From Heterodera schachtii (lineage: Eukaryota > Nematoda > Chromadorea > Rhabditida > Heteroderidae), in contig SIJG01000108.1 of assembly GCA_023374025.1 (NCBI GenBank), positions 226,993-290,992 on the forward strand: a stretch of DNA of 64,000 nt, read 5' to 3'. Made by a program: the position numbers and the translations under genes. The first letter of the stretch is position 1. Each line of letters starts with the position of its first letter. Below the pieces are notes generated by a model. The model searched no databases, was not told the DNA's origin, and worked only from the letters and a program-made list of their open reading frames with translations. Below, in pieces: positions 11,401 to 21,474 of the stretch.

Positions 11401-14400
11401 CGAGGATCAGAAGTGCATCCTCTGGATCAACTGACTTGTTTTGTCTTGGCAGTTGTTGTTTCTTCTTCTGTGGCGTGTAATGAGCAAATTTGTGCCGAAC
11501 TTCCCGACTGATCCGTTCGAGTGACGACCGGCTGGCGGAACGTGATCTGTCGCGGTCTATTACATCCGCAATTTGATCTGCCAATTTTCGGCGTGAGGTG
11601 CGCTGCAAATGATCGGCATTCATTTTTGGTCGTCCTGTTGGAGTTGCTAAAATTAAAAAATAGAAATTATTTGAAAAAATAAAAAGGAGATTTTAGTTTC
11701 ACTCACTTTTGCTGGTGGTCATTGTCTTCATCGGTGGTGCCATCTTTTCCTCCAACTGCCGCCGAAGCGCAGTGATCATTGCGTCTCTGTTGCGGACCTG
11801 CAGTCGTAGAAAGCTGATCGTTTGTTCCTGCTCCTTCAGCTGTTTGTCCAACTGCTCGGTTTGTGTCGCGGCGTCCTCATAAGCCAAATCCACGTCCGTT
11901 GCCTTGTCCATCGTTGTAAAATCCATGTGTGTTGCTTTGTCGGCAGTTTTTGAACGGACGCACTCATGGCGTCTGATTGGAGTCGCTGACAATGGCCTTG
12001 GGCTTGAACGCGGGCCTTAATTTAAGTTTTTCTTATAAAATAGTGATTTTTTGACTTACGAAGGCCCAAAGTTGACGTTGATGGTCCACTTTCGGTTGCT
12101 TGGGTCGATGTGCCCTCTCCATCCGCTGTTGGCACGGCTTCGGTCTGCTTTAGTCCTGAAAAATGCAGTGTTTTTAAAATTAAATTAATTTGATCAATTT
12201 TCGTCACTTTTTGGTGTTGAACCGCCTTTTCTTCCACTTTCCCTGCGCCATTCCTTCCTCCTGCTTTTTGCTTCTGCACTAGAATTGCCCATGTCCTTGA
12301 ATTTTTCAGTTTTTTTACGTGTAAATACCATTGTTTTCTGCAAAATGAAAGAAATTTATTGAAAACTTCACCCAGTTGAAAATTTTTTCCCTATGTTCAA
12401 ATTTTCTTCAAATTTTGCATAGGCCCATATTTTAACCCAACCTATAGGATGATGCTTTGTTTTTTATCAAAATGCTTTTTAACTCGAGATCGGCTCTTCT
12501 ATTTTTACAAGGGAAAATCCCCAAAAAATTTTAAGTTTTGCAAAGTTTTGGCGTTCTGATTACTAAATAAAAAATAAGCATAATTGTACTGGGAGCCCAA
12601 AATTGGGCCGCTGTGTATAGAAAGTAGCAACCCATCCTAGAAGCTTAAAACCAAGCTAAAAACATGTTTTTCATATGTTTCAGGCGCCTCCCAGTCCAGG
12701 AAAAAATATGGATTGGATTTCCATATAATTAGAAGACCTAATCATCATTTTTGCTGATTCCAAATTGTCGATGATGATTTTTCTGTTTAAAATGATGATT
12801 TCCAAAGCACAAAATTGCAAATTTTCAATGCAAATCTTTAAAATGACCAAAATTTCTAATGTTTTCCTCCGGCGGTGCGTTGGGCTCTCAAAACTTTTTT
12901 TTATATAAATAAACTGGCTAAAATCTCTAAAATATTTTGGTGCAAATCTGCTAACAAATTGCACTCAAATTTGCATTGCCGGACCCCAACAAGTTTTTTT
13001 TTTGAAAAAGCGTCGCAAAAAAACAATTCTAATGATTTTTTTAAGGTTCTACTCGGTTTTATGCGTCCCCTGCTGGGGTAGGGGTCACTTTGGCGCAGGA
13101 CATTTTGGCGCAGACAAATTTAAAGTTTCATTACTTTTTTTTTATTCAACCAAATAAAATAATGTTGATATTAAACGATAGGTCTAAATGTTCTTTATTA
13201 GCCTGCAAAATTTCAGGAAATTATATTCGGTCTAAAAAGAGATATGGCGCGCTGCGCCAAAATGGTCAGAAAAATGCGATTTTTGAGGTTTTTAGCCATA
13301 ACGTTTTTGTATCTCAGCTAAATTTTTTGAAACTTTGCAGGTTATTAGGCACTACCAAGGCCATTTAAAATCATACCAAGGATTATTTAATTTGTTTGGT
13401 AAATAAAAATGCTATGACTTTTGCGCCAAAATGTCCTGCGCCAAAGTGACCCCGACCCGGTCCCCTGAGAATGACCATCCTCAGCTTTTTAAGCCATAAC
13501 TTTTTTCTTACTTGGCCAATAGCTATATTCTTAAGCTTACATTTTAAAGAAGCTTTTGTAGGACTTTATTTTTACCTAAAGACAATAGACAAAAAATTAT
13601 ACTTCGAAAATGTTGAATTTCGTGTTTCTCATTTTAATTGCATTTTTAATGAGCCAGTATTTGCTCTTTCTTTCATTTTTAAAATCCCGAGACTTTAAGC
13701 TTTCGTTTGATACCAAGAATATAGGCATTGACCAAGTAAGAAAAAAGTTAGGTCCTAAGAAACAGAGGATGGTAATTAGATTTTTGGCCGGACCGGCTCA
13801 GTTCGGCCCCTTCGGCCCAGCCCAAGTTTTTGATCTATAACTATTTTCTTTGTCAACCAAATCCAACATTCTTAATATCATTCGAAAGCTCTTTACATAC
13901 TCTATTAGACTTACAAAAAGCAAAAAAAATTTCAACCTTGCCAAAAATTTAGGATGAAAAAACTTGAAAATTTCGACTTTTTCGCAAAATTTCTGTATAA
14001 CTTTTTTGGTAATTGTATAATCGTGAAGCAATAGCTTAGAAAAAGCTAATAAATATATTCAGCTTTCGAATGATACCAACTTTGGTGACAAAGAAAAAAA
14101 AAGTTAATAGTCTAAAAATTGGCTGGGCCGAACTGAGGTAGACCGTTTTTGGCCCTACTTTTTGTTGGCAAAATGGTAATTTTGAAACCTTTCATCTGCC
14201 CGCAGAACTTTTGATGAATAAAAGCATTCCATTTTCAGGTGCATTGATCGCTCTGTCATCGCTTTTCTCCGTGCCAACAAGCAAATTTTTGACAGAAATG
14301 GCACCAATTTGCAGTTGAGTGTGTCTTATGCATTCAAACATGATGTGATCAGACCAATTCGGCTTGTTTTTGTCCGTCAAATTTGGCCCATTTTTGCGAC

Positions 14401-16197
14401 AAACATTCGCTGCCTGTACATTCAGCGCATTGGTGATTTTACCAATTTGCGTCGTCTCATTTCAAAGACAATTCTCACCGATCTCGACATTCATATGGTC
14501 GATTCCAATTTATATCGCCCTGATGCAACTTTTTCTACTGGCCAAGCGTTGGTCAAATGGTTACACACGCCGACAAAAGACGGGCAGACAAAGCGATTGT
14601 GTTTCAAAAATTTTGACGAACAATTGATCAACAAATTCAAAAAGGTGTGGCCCATAAACAAATTGCTATGATTTTTGCCCAAAAACTGTTTTTTGCCATT
14701 TTGTGATGCCTCCCGCCGGGATTCCCGGTTATTTTGGAGAAACCACCGGGACCGGGATCCCGCCCGGGTCGATTTTCCAAGTCCCGGCAATTTCAAAATT
14801 CCGGACGTCAGCAATTTGACGTTGTGTAGAAAAGTTACGAGACTTTTAAATTTTCATAACGGTCTCATGCAAAAACGGGATTGAAAAATAAAATCTTATA
14901 TCTTAAAGCAAATACGATGCAGAAAATTTTCTTTATCGATATGCAAGATTTAAAGAAAGTCTGTCTGCCTGTCGAAAAAAATTTGCTGTTCGAAGTGAAT
15001 TCATTTTTTCTCTATTAACAGAGATAAAGAAATCGTATAAGAGATGCTTTTTTCTCTGCACTCTCTCTTTATTGGCACATGTCTCGTTTTTTGACTCAAT
15101 GTGTGAAATAAGTTGATTTTTTGATTTATCAAGCATTAAAAGTGGGGAGCAATACCGACTAGGGTTGGCCGGTAATCGGTAATTATAAAAAAAAAACCGA
15201 TACCGGTACTGACCGGTGATGCAAAAACCGGTACCGGTACGAACTTTTTCCACCGGTACCGGTAACTTTCCAACATTAAAATTTTTGGACAAAATCTTTC
15301 AAATACAAAATTTTTATTCCGTTTTCGCGCGAGTGCCTGTTTTTTAGCATTAGAATTGTTCAGAAGTAACCAAATTTTTTTTTCTAATTCAGGATAAAAA
15401 ACACTAAAATTCAGATTTTTGCAAAACAAGGGGTCAACGGCCAATTTTCCAATTTTGCGAAGGTTGTCTACCCCCATTCTTACCAGTGCAAATTTTTACC
15501 GACGGTTCCGGTACTAGGTATGATAAAACCGGTACCATTTCCAAAAACCGGTAATTACCGGCCGGTACCAGTACCGGTACCGATCAACCCTAATACCGAC
15601 AGAACCGCATTAGGACTTTGGTTCGTCATTTAAGCACATATAATATCGCCTTGCAGAAGGGCACCTTGAGCCGCAAATGTCCGAATCGCAAATGTCTGGG
15701 TTTGGTCCCCTCAGCCCTCCCCCCCCCCTGGCTACGCCTTTGCTTCCTCCTATACCCCTCTTTTACAGCCACCCCTCTTACGACGAACGAGGACGGGGGC
15801 GGGCGGAGTAGGTTGTTCCCCCCCCCCCCCTTAAAAATTAAAAAAAAAAACATTAAAACTAGAAATTTTCCATTAAAAAATTCTTAGAAAATTTCTTATG
15901 AAATTGCCATTTGGTTTGTGTTTTCTTTTCCAATTTGTTCAGAAATTTCGCCGTGCCACCACTTGCGCCAGCTACACAATTCAATTTACTTCTGATTCAA
16001 TACCATTGTTAATGGTGCCATTTGACTCGGTGAATGTTCGAACGCAAGAAAAGCTGACACTGACCGAAATATGGGGAGATGAATGGGAGGAAAACCGATG
16101 GATAATTAAACGATGCAAAATTGGGGACACCGCGCCGATTCAATGGGAGGACAATAATTCGAAAAATTTGAGCAATGTCCACATTAATATTATGTGA
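8470..16197 (+). CDS. F-box-like family protein, copy G2 (transposon-filled intron)
   Basis: Proposed exons: 8470-8654, 8857-9225, 14239-14644 and 15943-16197; phases 2, 2, 0 match the family, giving 404 residues with no stop. Exon 1 is unlike other copies: basic, starting MAPPVRKKKKFSSKNRRL and ending KRISLKK, perhaps a nuclear-localisation tail. Exon 2 has the F-box-like core (NDVWMDIFPFFDRPQLGFK) and a longer insert (about 28 residues) before VPFPLPDRPLHSKIRF. Exon 3 has IWPIFATNIRCLYI. Exon 4 has VPFDSVNVRTQEKLTL and IKRCKIGDTAPIQW, then stops at 16195-16197 because of an apparent one-base insertion relative to copy G6m, so exon 5 (about 17038 on) is not reached. Intron 1 holds a 104-base inverted-repeat element; intron 2 (5 kb) holds a complete transposon and smaller elements. 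About 20 bases of intron 2 occur at both 9240-9265 and 14207-14229, so this could instead be two gene fragments. Confidence 0.6.
8745..8848. mobile_element. Miniature inverted-repeat element in G2 intron 1
   Basis: Ends are AGAGCTCGAC and GTCGAGCTCT, with GGCCTGGACCTGG / CCAGGTC words inside; about 104 bases. It sits just before the exon 2 acceptor. A related GGCCTGG-rich copy lies at 5157-5226. Confidence 0.6.
9422..9497 (+). other. tRNA-like (Pol III box) segment inside the transposon
   Basis: TTAGTGGTCTGTGAG resembles an A box and GGTTCGAATCCC is a near-perfect B box, about 45 bases apart. No proper acceptor stem pairs, so this is a tRNA pseudogene or SINE-like remnant between the left terminus and the transposase 3' end. 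Confidence 0.4.
9715..12331 (-). CDS. Transposase, nine exons, 733 residues
   Basis: Minus-strand exons: 12331-12208, 12155-12060, 12015-11707, 11646-11309, 11249-10885, 10839-10293, 10251-10065, 10019-9874, 9804-9715. Every junction keeps phase and the total (2,202 bases) is a multiple of three. Residues 1-41 are basic; 127-164 form a predicted coiled coil (EQLDKQLKEQEQTISFLRLQ); exon 4 (177-289) is basic and may bind DNA. Candidate catalytic acids: D348 (IKLSGDHGQ), D416 (FMGGDVSF, followed by CSC at 439-441) and E654 or E658 (GLLDEQGDEALH). The order D, D plus cysteine pair, then E near a histidine resembles the DDE fold with inserted zinc-binding residues reported for CMC and related transposases; this is inference. 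The tail is acidic (EEETDEISLINVID). One weak donor (GTCCC after exon 6) is the least certain junction. It is antisense to host gene G2. Confidence 0.75.
12741..13080. repeat. Repeat-derived stretch in G2 intron 2
   Basis: A+T-rich sequence includes a degenerate copy of the GC-rich dispersed repeat (CCTCCGGCGGTGCG at about 12867). No exon is seen. Confidence 0.4.
13081..13453. mobile_element. Inverted-repeat element M2 (TTTGGCGCA arms)
   Basis: Termini start GGGGTCACTTTGGCGCAGG followed by ACATTTTGGCGCA and are repeated inverted at 13417-13453 with about 33 matching bases. Each terminus is itself a tandem pair of a TTTGGCGCA motif. 373 bases, no gene. Confidence 0.75.
13466..13780. mobile_element. 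Inverted-repeat element M2b
   Basis: AATGACCATCCTC at the left pairs with GAGGATGGTAATT at the right; inner ends pair CTTTTTTCTTACTTGG with CCAAGTAAGAAAAAAG. The interior resembles M1 (GATACCAAG, CGTTTGATACC). Confidence 0.55.
13797..14137. mobile_element. Inverted-repeat element M3 (TTCGGCCC arms)
   Basis: Left end CTCAGTTCGGCCCCTTCGG; right end GGGCCGAACTGAG. The interior has the same inverted ATTCGAAAGCT / AGCTTTCGAAT segments as M1. Lies just upstream of G2 exon 3. Confidence 0.7.
15160..15592. mobile_element. hAT-type miniature element (ACCGGT-rich)
   Basis: Termini TAGGGTTGGCCGGTAA and TTAGGGTTGATCGGTA (inverted). Flanked by an exact 8-base target duplication ATACCGAC (15152-15159 and 15593-15600). 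Rich in ACCGGTACCGGT words. Lies in G2 intron 3. 433 bases, no gene. Confidence 0.8.
15600..15900. repeat. Poly-C containing repeat in G2 intron 3
   Basis: Contains GGCTACGCC and runs of C at 15719-15728 and 15820-15831; relatives are at 570-630, 29990-30040 and 31076-31120. Confidence 0.4.
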
Positions 16198-16686
16198 CGA
16201 AAAAAAACATTGATGGGTGAGCAAGAAAAAAATACGAAAATTTTAAGTTTCGACTTTCTGTTCGAATTCGAGTCCGGAATTTGTCTAAATGGATGTCGGA
16301 TTAGTGATCAGCGACCAAAAAAATTTTATGACATTAAATTGATTTTTTTAAAGTGGGCAGTATTACCAAATAAAAATGTAAATTTATACGTTTTCCATTA
16401 CTACGATGAAGAACTGACTCTTCTTACATTCATATTGGCCCCCATTTAAAATTCGGTGTTTTTTAAATAAAAATTCAATTTTTTTTTCAAAAAGATCAAC
16501 ACACCCATCAGCAGTAATACCATAAATGCTCTATTTGAAGGCCCGGGTAACAATTTGCTTTTTCCAAAGAGTTCCATCGAATTAAATAAAAATTACACTT
16601 CTGTAAAAGAGATTTATTCATTGGCATTTGGCTTTTTCCGGGACCAATTCCTTCCCGTTCCTTTTTACAATATTCCATCTCTATCT
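16198..16686. repeat. G2 downstream sequence, no exon seen
   Basis: This corresponds to intron 4 of copy G6m (shared CGACTTTCTGTTCGA word and a GGGTGAGC donor at 16215). It includes the dispersed GGATTAGTGATCAGCGA sequence. No coding sequence recognised. Confidence 0.4.
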
Positions 16687-16839
16687 CAGAGATGCGACCT
16701 GTACTGATTTGGAGGTAGCAACCAAAATTTGCTCTGATTTCTTAAATAAACTCATAATTTAATGTCCTGACTTTTTACCACACAATCTGATTTTTTGGGC
16801 CCGATGTCCTGATTTAAAAAAATTTTGATCGCATCCCTG
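16687..16839. mobile_element. Short hAT-type miniature element
   Basis: Termini CAGAGATGCGACC and (inverted) CAGGGATGCGATC; flanks CTCTATCT (16679-16686) and CTTTATCT (16840-16847), an 8-base duplication with one change. 153 bases. Confidence 0.65.
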
Positions 16840-16944
16840 CTTTATCTCCATTCGATCAGTCATTCTCTTATCCATTTCATTTCCATCCGTCGCCATCCGC
16901 ATCACTTCATTTTCACTTTTCTTTTCATTGATCGTGATATGTGA

Positions 16945-16961
16945 TTTAATTACCCAAGTTT
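16945..16961 (+). other. SL1 spliced-leader-like 17-mer
   Basis: TTTAATTACCCAAGTTT equals bases 3-19 of the canonical nematode SL1 leader. The expected donor and snRNA body of an SL RNA gene do not follow, so it is not a functional SL gene. Confidence 0.5.
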
Positions 16962-17037
16962 TGTGATGAGAGAATAAAGCAATTCTGGATAATATTTGGT
17001 CGCCATGTTCCTGGCAGTGCCCGCCAGTTTCACTCAT

Positions 17038-17700
17038 CATTTAGGCCATTATTATTGTTCCAAGCAGCAGCGGAAACAAAGGAAGTCAAACCAGGGCTTC
17101 GATATGTTCTTATTTCTAAGAAATGTTCTGATTTTAAGCTATTGTTCTTATTTCTTAAAACTACTCATAAATTTAGAAATTTATGGCATAAATATTCTTA
17201 TTTTACCTATAAATTAAAAAAAAAATTCCCCAGCGGCGCCTATCGGCATCGCCGACCCTAAAAATTCTTTATTTTCTTAAAAATTAGCTCAAAAATCACC
17301 AAAATATGGCAGTTTTTAGACAAATTCTGTTAACAAATTGCATTCAAATTTCCAATATTTTCCCCGGCTGCGCCTATCGGCACCGCCGGACCCACCCACT
17401 CCCCTCCCCCGTTCCCCAAAAGTTTGTTGTAAAAATGCGCCGCAAAAATTTTGTTAAGAATCTGATTTGATTTGCTAATTTACTCCAAAAAATCGTCAAA
17501 GATGATAACTGGAGGCGAAAAATTTACTATTAATGCATTTTGATCGAAGAAATTGTATAAATAAGTGATGTGAAGCAATTTGCGAAATGTTCTTATTTTT
17601 GACCCTAAAATCTTATTTTTTGGCCCGGTGTTCGGATTTTGAAAATTTTCAATCGAAGCCCTGAGTCAAACTGTGCGGGAGTGAAATAATTGAGAAATGA
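17038..17700 (+). pseudogene. Exon 5 relic of F-box-like copy G2, split by a hAT element
   Basis: After CATCATTTAG, the sequence GCCATTATTATTGTTCC continues to 17091 and resumes after the inserted element at 17672 (TGTGCGGGAGTGAAATAA). In the frame used by copy G6m it reads GPLLLFQAAAETKEVK then LCGSEIIEK, the same LCGSE tail as copy G6m. The upstream frameshift in exon 4 probably prevents its translation. The following DNA (to about 17880) is the conserved 3' flank of the family (GATCGGCTGTTTTGGAG). Confidence 0.6.
17092..17663. mobile_element. hAT-type miniature element in the exon 5 relic
   Basis: Termini CAGGGCTTCGATATG and (inverted) CAGGGCTTCGATTG. Exact 8-base duplication AGTCAAAC (17084-17091, 17664-17671). 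The interior carries two copies of the GC-rich palindrome (about 17232 and 17367). 572 bases, no gene. Confidence 0.85.
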
Positions 17701-17879
17701 TCGGCTGTTTTGGAGATTATTAAATGGACAAATTGATGATGGATGATCCTGATCATTTTGATGCTCATTTTTGCTTGTTAATTTTGCTGATTCTTTCCGA
17801 CGAAAATATTTATTTGCCCCGCCGAGCGTCTAGACTGACTCCTCTATAAACTAGAAATTTCTCGAGACAGAAATTTATA

Positions 17880-18246
17880 AAATTTTCTCTTAAATTTAAA
17901 AATAGGTCAAGTCACGGCCGGTCTCTAACTCAAGAAAATTCTCGGCTTTTCGAAGGCTCCATTTGTTAGCACTTCGTATTTATGCTTTCCCAAATTTCGC
18001 GTTTCGCATTTTATTTTCCGATTTGGCCCATCCCTGATATGTGACGGGGGTCTGGGATTCGAATCCACTTGGCTGCGAATTATTTTTTTACGATACTTTA
18101 TTAAAAAAACATGGACAAAAACAGTAATTTTGCAAATCTTAGCTCATATTCGTGATCAGCACATTTTTACTCCGAATTAATTGTAAAGAAAAAATTTTTT
18201 AATAATAAAAAATTTGGAAAAAAAACAAGTTCTTGATGAAAAGACA
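17880..18246. repeat. Gene-free stretch
   Basis: Repeat-like A+T-rich sequence. A B-box-like GGATTCGAATCC occurs at about 18054 without a matching A box at tRNA spacing. Confidence 0.3.
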
Positions 18247-18255
18247 TATGTAGAT

Positions 18256-19278
18256 GGCGCGCTGTCAAAATGTCCCGCGTCATAATGTCCCGCGTCATAA
18301 TGTCCAGCGTCATAATGTCCCACAAGCTAAAAACAGTCAAAATGTCCCGCGTCATAATGTCCAGCCTCATAATGTCCCGCATCATAATGTCCAGCGTCAT
18401 AATGTCCCCCAAGCTAAAATCAGTCAAAATGTCCCAACGAAAAATATTTAATTTCGCTAATGAATAAAACAAAAATGCCAGCAACATTACATTAAAAAAC
18501 AAACATTTTTTACTCAATTTTGGCACAAAATAAGTAAATAAAATCAGCGAGAAATTAAAAGAAGATAATAAGATAACAAAAATGAATATAATAAATTTAA
18601 TTCTAAGGGGCGTGCACTGAATCTTCCATATTTTCATTCCAAGCTGATCTGCCGCATCCACTTGTCTGTCGATGCTTCTATAAAATTCAGAAATGAAGTC
18701 AGGAAAAGGCCCGATGATGACAAAGACCCTTCTAAAATATGAAGTTTTTGGTTTTTTTTAATAAAAAATACATAGAAATGAATCCAAAAAAAAAGAAACT
18801 AATAAAAAACTAACATGAAAAGCCTGTCTGTTTTGAAAGAACATCCATACGAACTCCAAACGCGCGACTGTGGTAGAGCACGATATCTTCTCCATTTTTG
18901 ATCCGAAGTTTGTCGGGGAGCACAAACAACAAAGGGTCAGCGCAGGCTGTCACTGTTGTCCAAAAACTTGCGCTTACGACATTTTTGTAGAACTTCAACT
19001 ATTTTACGATCCATTATGTCTAAATTTATTAGTTTTAAATTTAAAAAATGCATTTATTTGTAATGTAATAAGCAAATTTTTAAGTAAAAAATAATTTTTT
19101 TTGGTGAGATAGGACATTTTGACTGATTTTAGCTTGGGGGACATTATGACGCGGGACATTATGACGCTGGACATTATGACGCTGGACATTATGACGCGGG
19201 ACATTTTGACGCTGGACATTATGACGCGGGACATTATGACGCTGGACATTATGACGCTGGACATTTTGACGGGCAGCG
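18256..19278. mobile_element. Element with inverted tandem-repeat arms and 9-base duplication
   Basis: The left arm (18256-18437) is a tandem array of CATAATGTCCCGCGT-like 15-17 base units; the right arm (about 19107-19278) is the same array inverted. Outer ends are GGCGCGCTGTCAAAATGTCC and, inverted, CGCTGCCCGTCAAAATGTCC. TATGTAGAT flanks both sides (18247-18255, 19279-19287), a 9-base duplication as known for Mutator-like elements. The interior (18440-19100) contains exon-like coding sequence. No transposase. Confidence 0.75.
18600..18998 (-). pseudogene. Exon-like coding sequence captured inside the element
   Basis: The minus strand reads MKFYKNVVSASFWTTVTACA...LRIKNGEDIVLYHSRAFGVR (18998-18810, open to a stop), then, after an acceptor-like CATATTTTAG, VFVIIGPFPDFISEFYRS...QVDAADQLGMKIWKIQCTP (from about 18731). 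Both stretches have higher G+C than the surroundings and natural composition, but I could not find a donor that joins them in phase. The second runs into a hydrophobic A+T-rich stretch. Probably a captured fragment of a host gene; family not recognised. Confidence 0.4.
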
Positions 19279-19474
19279 TATGTAGATAGCCCAGGAAAGA
19301 TACCGCAAAACTATAATCATCAATTTCCATTTCTGACTATAAAAATGTTTGTTTTTTCGATTTGCCTCGCATTTGAAAAAACTTTTCTAACACAAATAGG
19401 TATTTTGATATTGTTCTGCTCTTTGTTGCGTGACATCATTCGAGACACGGCAAATTGTGCTAATTGCTACAAAA

Positions 19475-20777
19475 ATGAACCGACGGTAAGCAATTTGAAA
19501 AGTCACAAATTTTTATTTGCCGTGATTTATTTTCATTATTTCAGTTGGATTTGTAATGACGTTTGGATGGACATTTTGCCCTGTTTTGACCGTCCTCAAC
19601 TTGGCCTCAAATTGGCATTGCTTTCGCCACGTTTCAATGCGTTGGTGGACAAACATTTCGAAGGCAAAAGCGAATTGACAATTTGGAGACGAATCCTAAT
19701 TCACAAGTGCAAAGGACCTGAACCGAAACTGTCTGAATGGATCGATGGCAAATTTGTGCACTTTCCGTTTCCGGACCGTCCGCTGCCCAGCAAAATCCGT
19801 TTTAAGCGCCTTCGGATTGAGTAATTAAAATCAAAGCTATGGCAATAAAAGCATTCATTCCATTTTCAGTTACATCGATCACTCCGTCATCGCTTTTCTT
19901 CGTGCCAATCATCAAATTTTCGATAAAAGAGGCACCGATTTACAGTTGTGGATTCCTTGTTCATACACTATAGATGTGCAGCAAATTTGGGACATTTTTG
20001 TTCGTGAAATATGGCCAATTTTTTCGGCAAACATTCGCCGCTTGGACTTTACCGATGGTGATGATTTGGACAATTTTCGTCGTCGCACTTCGCCAACAAT
20101 TCTCACTGATCTGTTGAATTTGAATTCTATCGAGTTACGTCATCTGTTGCCCGATTCGATTGGTGATGATCTTGATATGCAAAATGTAACCATTTCTGCT
20201 GGCCAAGCGTTGTCCAAATGGTTGCACATTCCGCGAAAAGATGGCCAACCCAAGCGATTGCGTTGCAAAGATCTTGATAAACAAGCGGACTTTGGTTGGA
20301 TCAACAATTTTAAGGAGGTGTGGCCACACATTTTCGGCGGCAAATGACTGATTTTTGTTTTCCAATCAAATTGTTTAGCAATTTCTTCGTGCCAATGCCA
20401 TTTCTTCGGTCAGTTACGAAATTCAGTTTTATATTCGTGCGCCGTCAATGCAAATTGTGCCATTTGAATTGGTGAACGAATGGACAAAGGAAAAGCTGAC
20501 ATTGGCAGCAAAAGGATGGGACATTTGGATAATGAATCGATGCAAAATTGGGGAGACCGCGGCGGTCCATTGGGAAAACGAAAATTGTTACGATTGGAAC
20601 ACTGTGTTATTTTGGCTTTATAGTGGCTCTAATTGCATTGGGTGAGCAATTAAAAGGCATTTTCTTTAATTAAAATTGTGATAATTAAGGCCATTGTCTA
20701 CGCCATCGGCAGAAGTGGAAGACAAAGCAGGACAAAGCATCACAAAAGGGCCGTCTCCTGCTGACAATGATGAGTGA
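19475..20777 (+). CDS. F-box-like family protein, complete copy G4 (361 residues)
   Basis: Exons 19475-19485, 19545-19820, 19870-20317, 20379-20641, 20690-20777; phases 2, 2, 0, 2; 1,086 bases to TGA. Introns are 48-61 bases. It starts MNR in a tiny first exon, as in G1, and 40 bases of 5' flank (TTGTGCTAATTGC) are conserved with G1. Residues about 5-45 form the F-box-like core (CNDVWMDILPCFDRPQLGLK, LALLSPRFNALVDKHF). Exon 2 ends FPFPDRPLPSKIRFKRL. Exon 3 has IWDIFVREIWPIFSANIRRL and AGQALSKWLHIPRKDGQPKR. Exon 4 has SYEIQF, VPFELVNEWTKEKLTL and NRCKIGETAAVHW. Exon 5 codes the acidic-polar tail ending SPADNDE. F-box proteins usually bind SKP1 through the core and a substrate through the rest; the C-terminal part has no recognised repeat domain. 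No signal peptide is visible. All signals are intact, so it is the best candidate for a functional copy. Confidence 0.85.
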
Positions 20778-21474
20778 CGGACAAAGCAACAAAAACACAA
20801 TGATGAGCCGCATGAGTGAATTAAAAAATGATCGATCGATCATAATTCAAATCAGTGATCAAATGCATTTTATGAAGAAAAACCTCTCAATTTTGGTAAA
20901 TAAATCGGCTGTATAAAAATGGTAAAAAATGTACAAAAACACAAAATTTTGAGATTTGCACAAAATAATCAACAGAAATTGATTTTTCAACAGAATTTTC
21001 GGGATCGCTAATCAGCAGAGGGCTGGGACAAATATTTGTAAGAAATCCCGAAATTTTTAATAAATATTTACAAAAAAAAATATTTTTCTGAAAATTTAGT
21101 ATCGGTTTTAGGAGTGTATTTTTCTGAAAATCTTTCGGTTCGATTCTCAGGGGATATTTTTCTAGTGCTGCTCGAGACCGAAAATTGTCTCAGAATCACA
21201 GAAATAGAAACTTTTTTCTCATTGGAATAATTTTTTAAATACAGATTTTTTTTGTCGGCCAAATGCTCATTTTCATTATTTACGTTAAATAAATCGGATG
21301 TATAAAAATGACAAAAATGTACGAAAACACAATGCACAAAATAATCAACAAAAATTGATTTTTCAGGCAGGCATTTTCGAGATCATTGATCACTAGGGCT
21401 AAATTTTCAAAAATTTACTGGTTTACAACTTCAATCAATTCGCCCCTACAAATAAATTGTTACGTCTAAATACT
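20778..21474. repeat. 3' flank of G4 and repeats
   Basis: The 3' flank (GTGATCAAATGCATTTTATG, AAAATGGTAAAAAATGTAC) is shared with the 3' flank of G7 (31683-31990) and part is repeated at 21290-21360. No gene seen. Confidence 0.5.

Larger units (their letters stand above)
9387..12615 (-). mobile_element. Apparently autonomous DNA transposon, CMC (Chapaev/Mirage/CACTA)-like
   Basis: 3,229 bases. The left terminus starts CACAGCGGCCCAATTTTG and continues GGCTCC; the right is its exact inverse for 24 bases, then similar (AAGTAC versus CAGTAC). The termini contain an inner hairpin (GCCCA-ATTT-TGGGC). TATA flanks both ends (9383-9386, 12616-12619), and the empty site in a related element shows one TATA, so the target duplication is up to 4 bases. 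Termini starting CAC and a 4-base duplication fit the CMC superfamily, Chapaev in particular (established for that group; assignment here is inferred). It carries one nine-exon gene with no disabling change. Confidence 0.75.
9300..12740. mobile_element. Older TATGG-rich element split by the 3.2 kb transposon
   Basis: Flanks at 9300-9386 and 12616-12740 together match the reverse complement of the complete element at 43540-44124 (shared words: GCGAAATATGG, CATCCTAGAAGCTT, AACATGTTTTT, TTCCATATAATTA). In that uninterrupted copy the corresponding site reads GGATATAGAAA, showing that the transposon 9387-12615 inserted at TATA. Confidence 0.7.

Noticed and set aside
16935..16990. Functional SL1 RNA gene
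   Set aside because: Only 17 leader bases match; the GAG|GTAAAC junction and snRNA body are missing.
18256..18467. Open frames reading SRVIMSRVIMSSVIM or ARCQNVPRHNVPRHN
   Set aside because: By-product of the 15-17 base tandem repeat; mirrored in the inverted arm.
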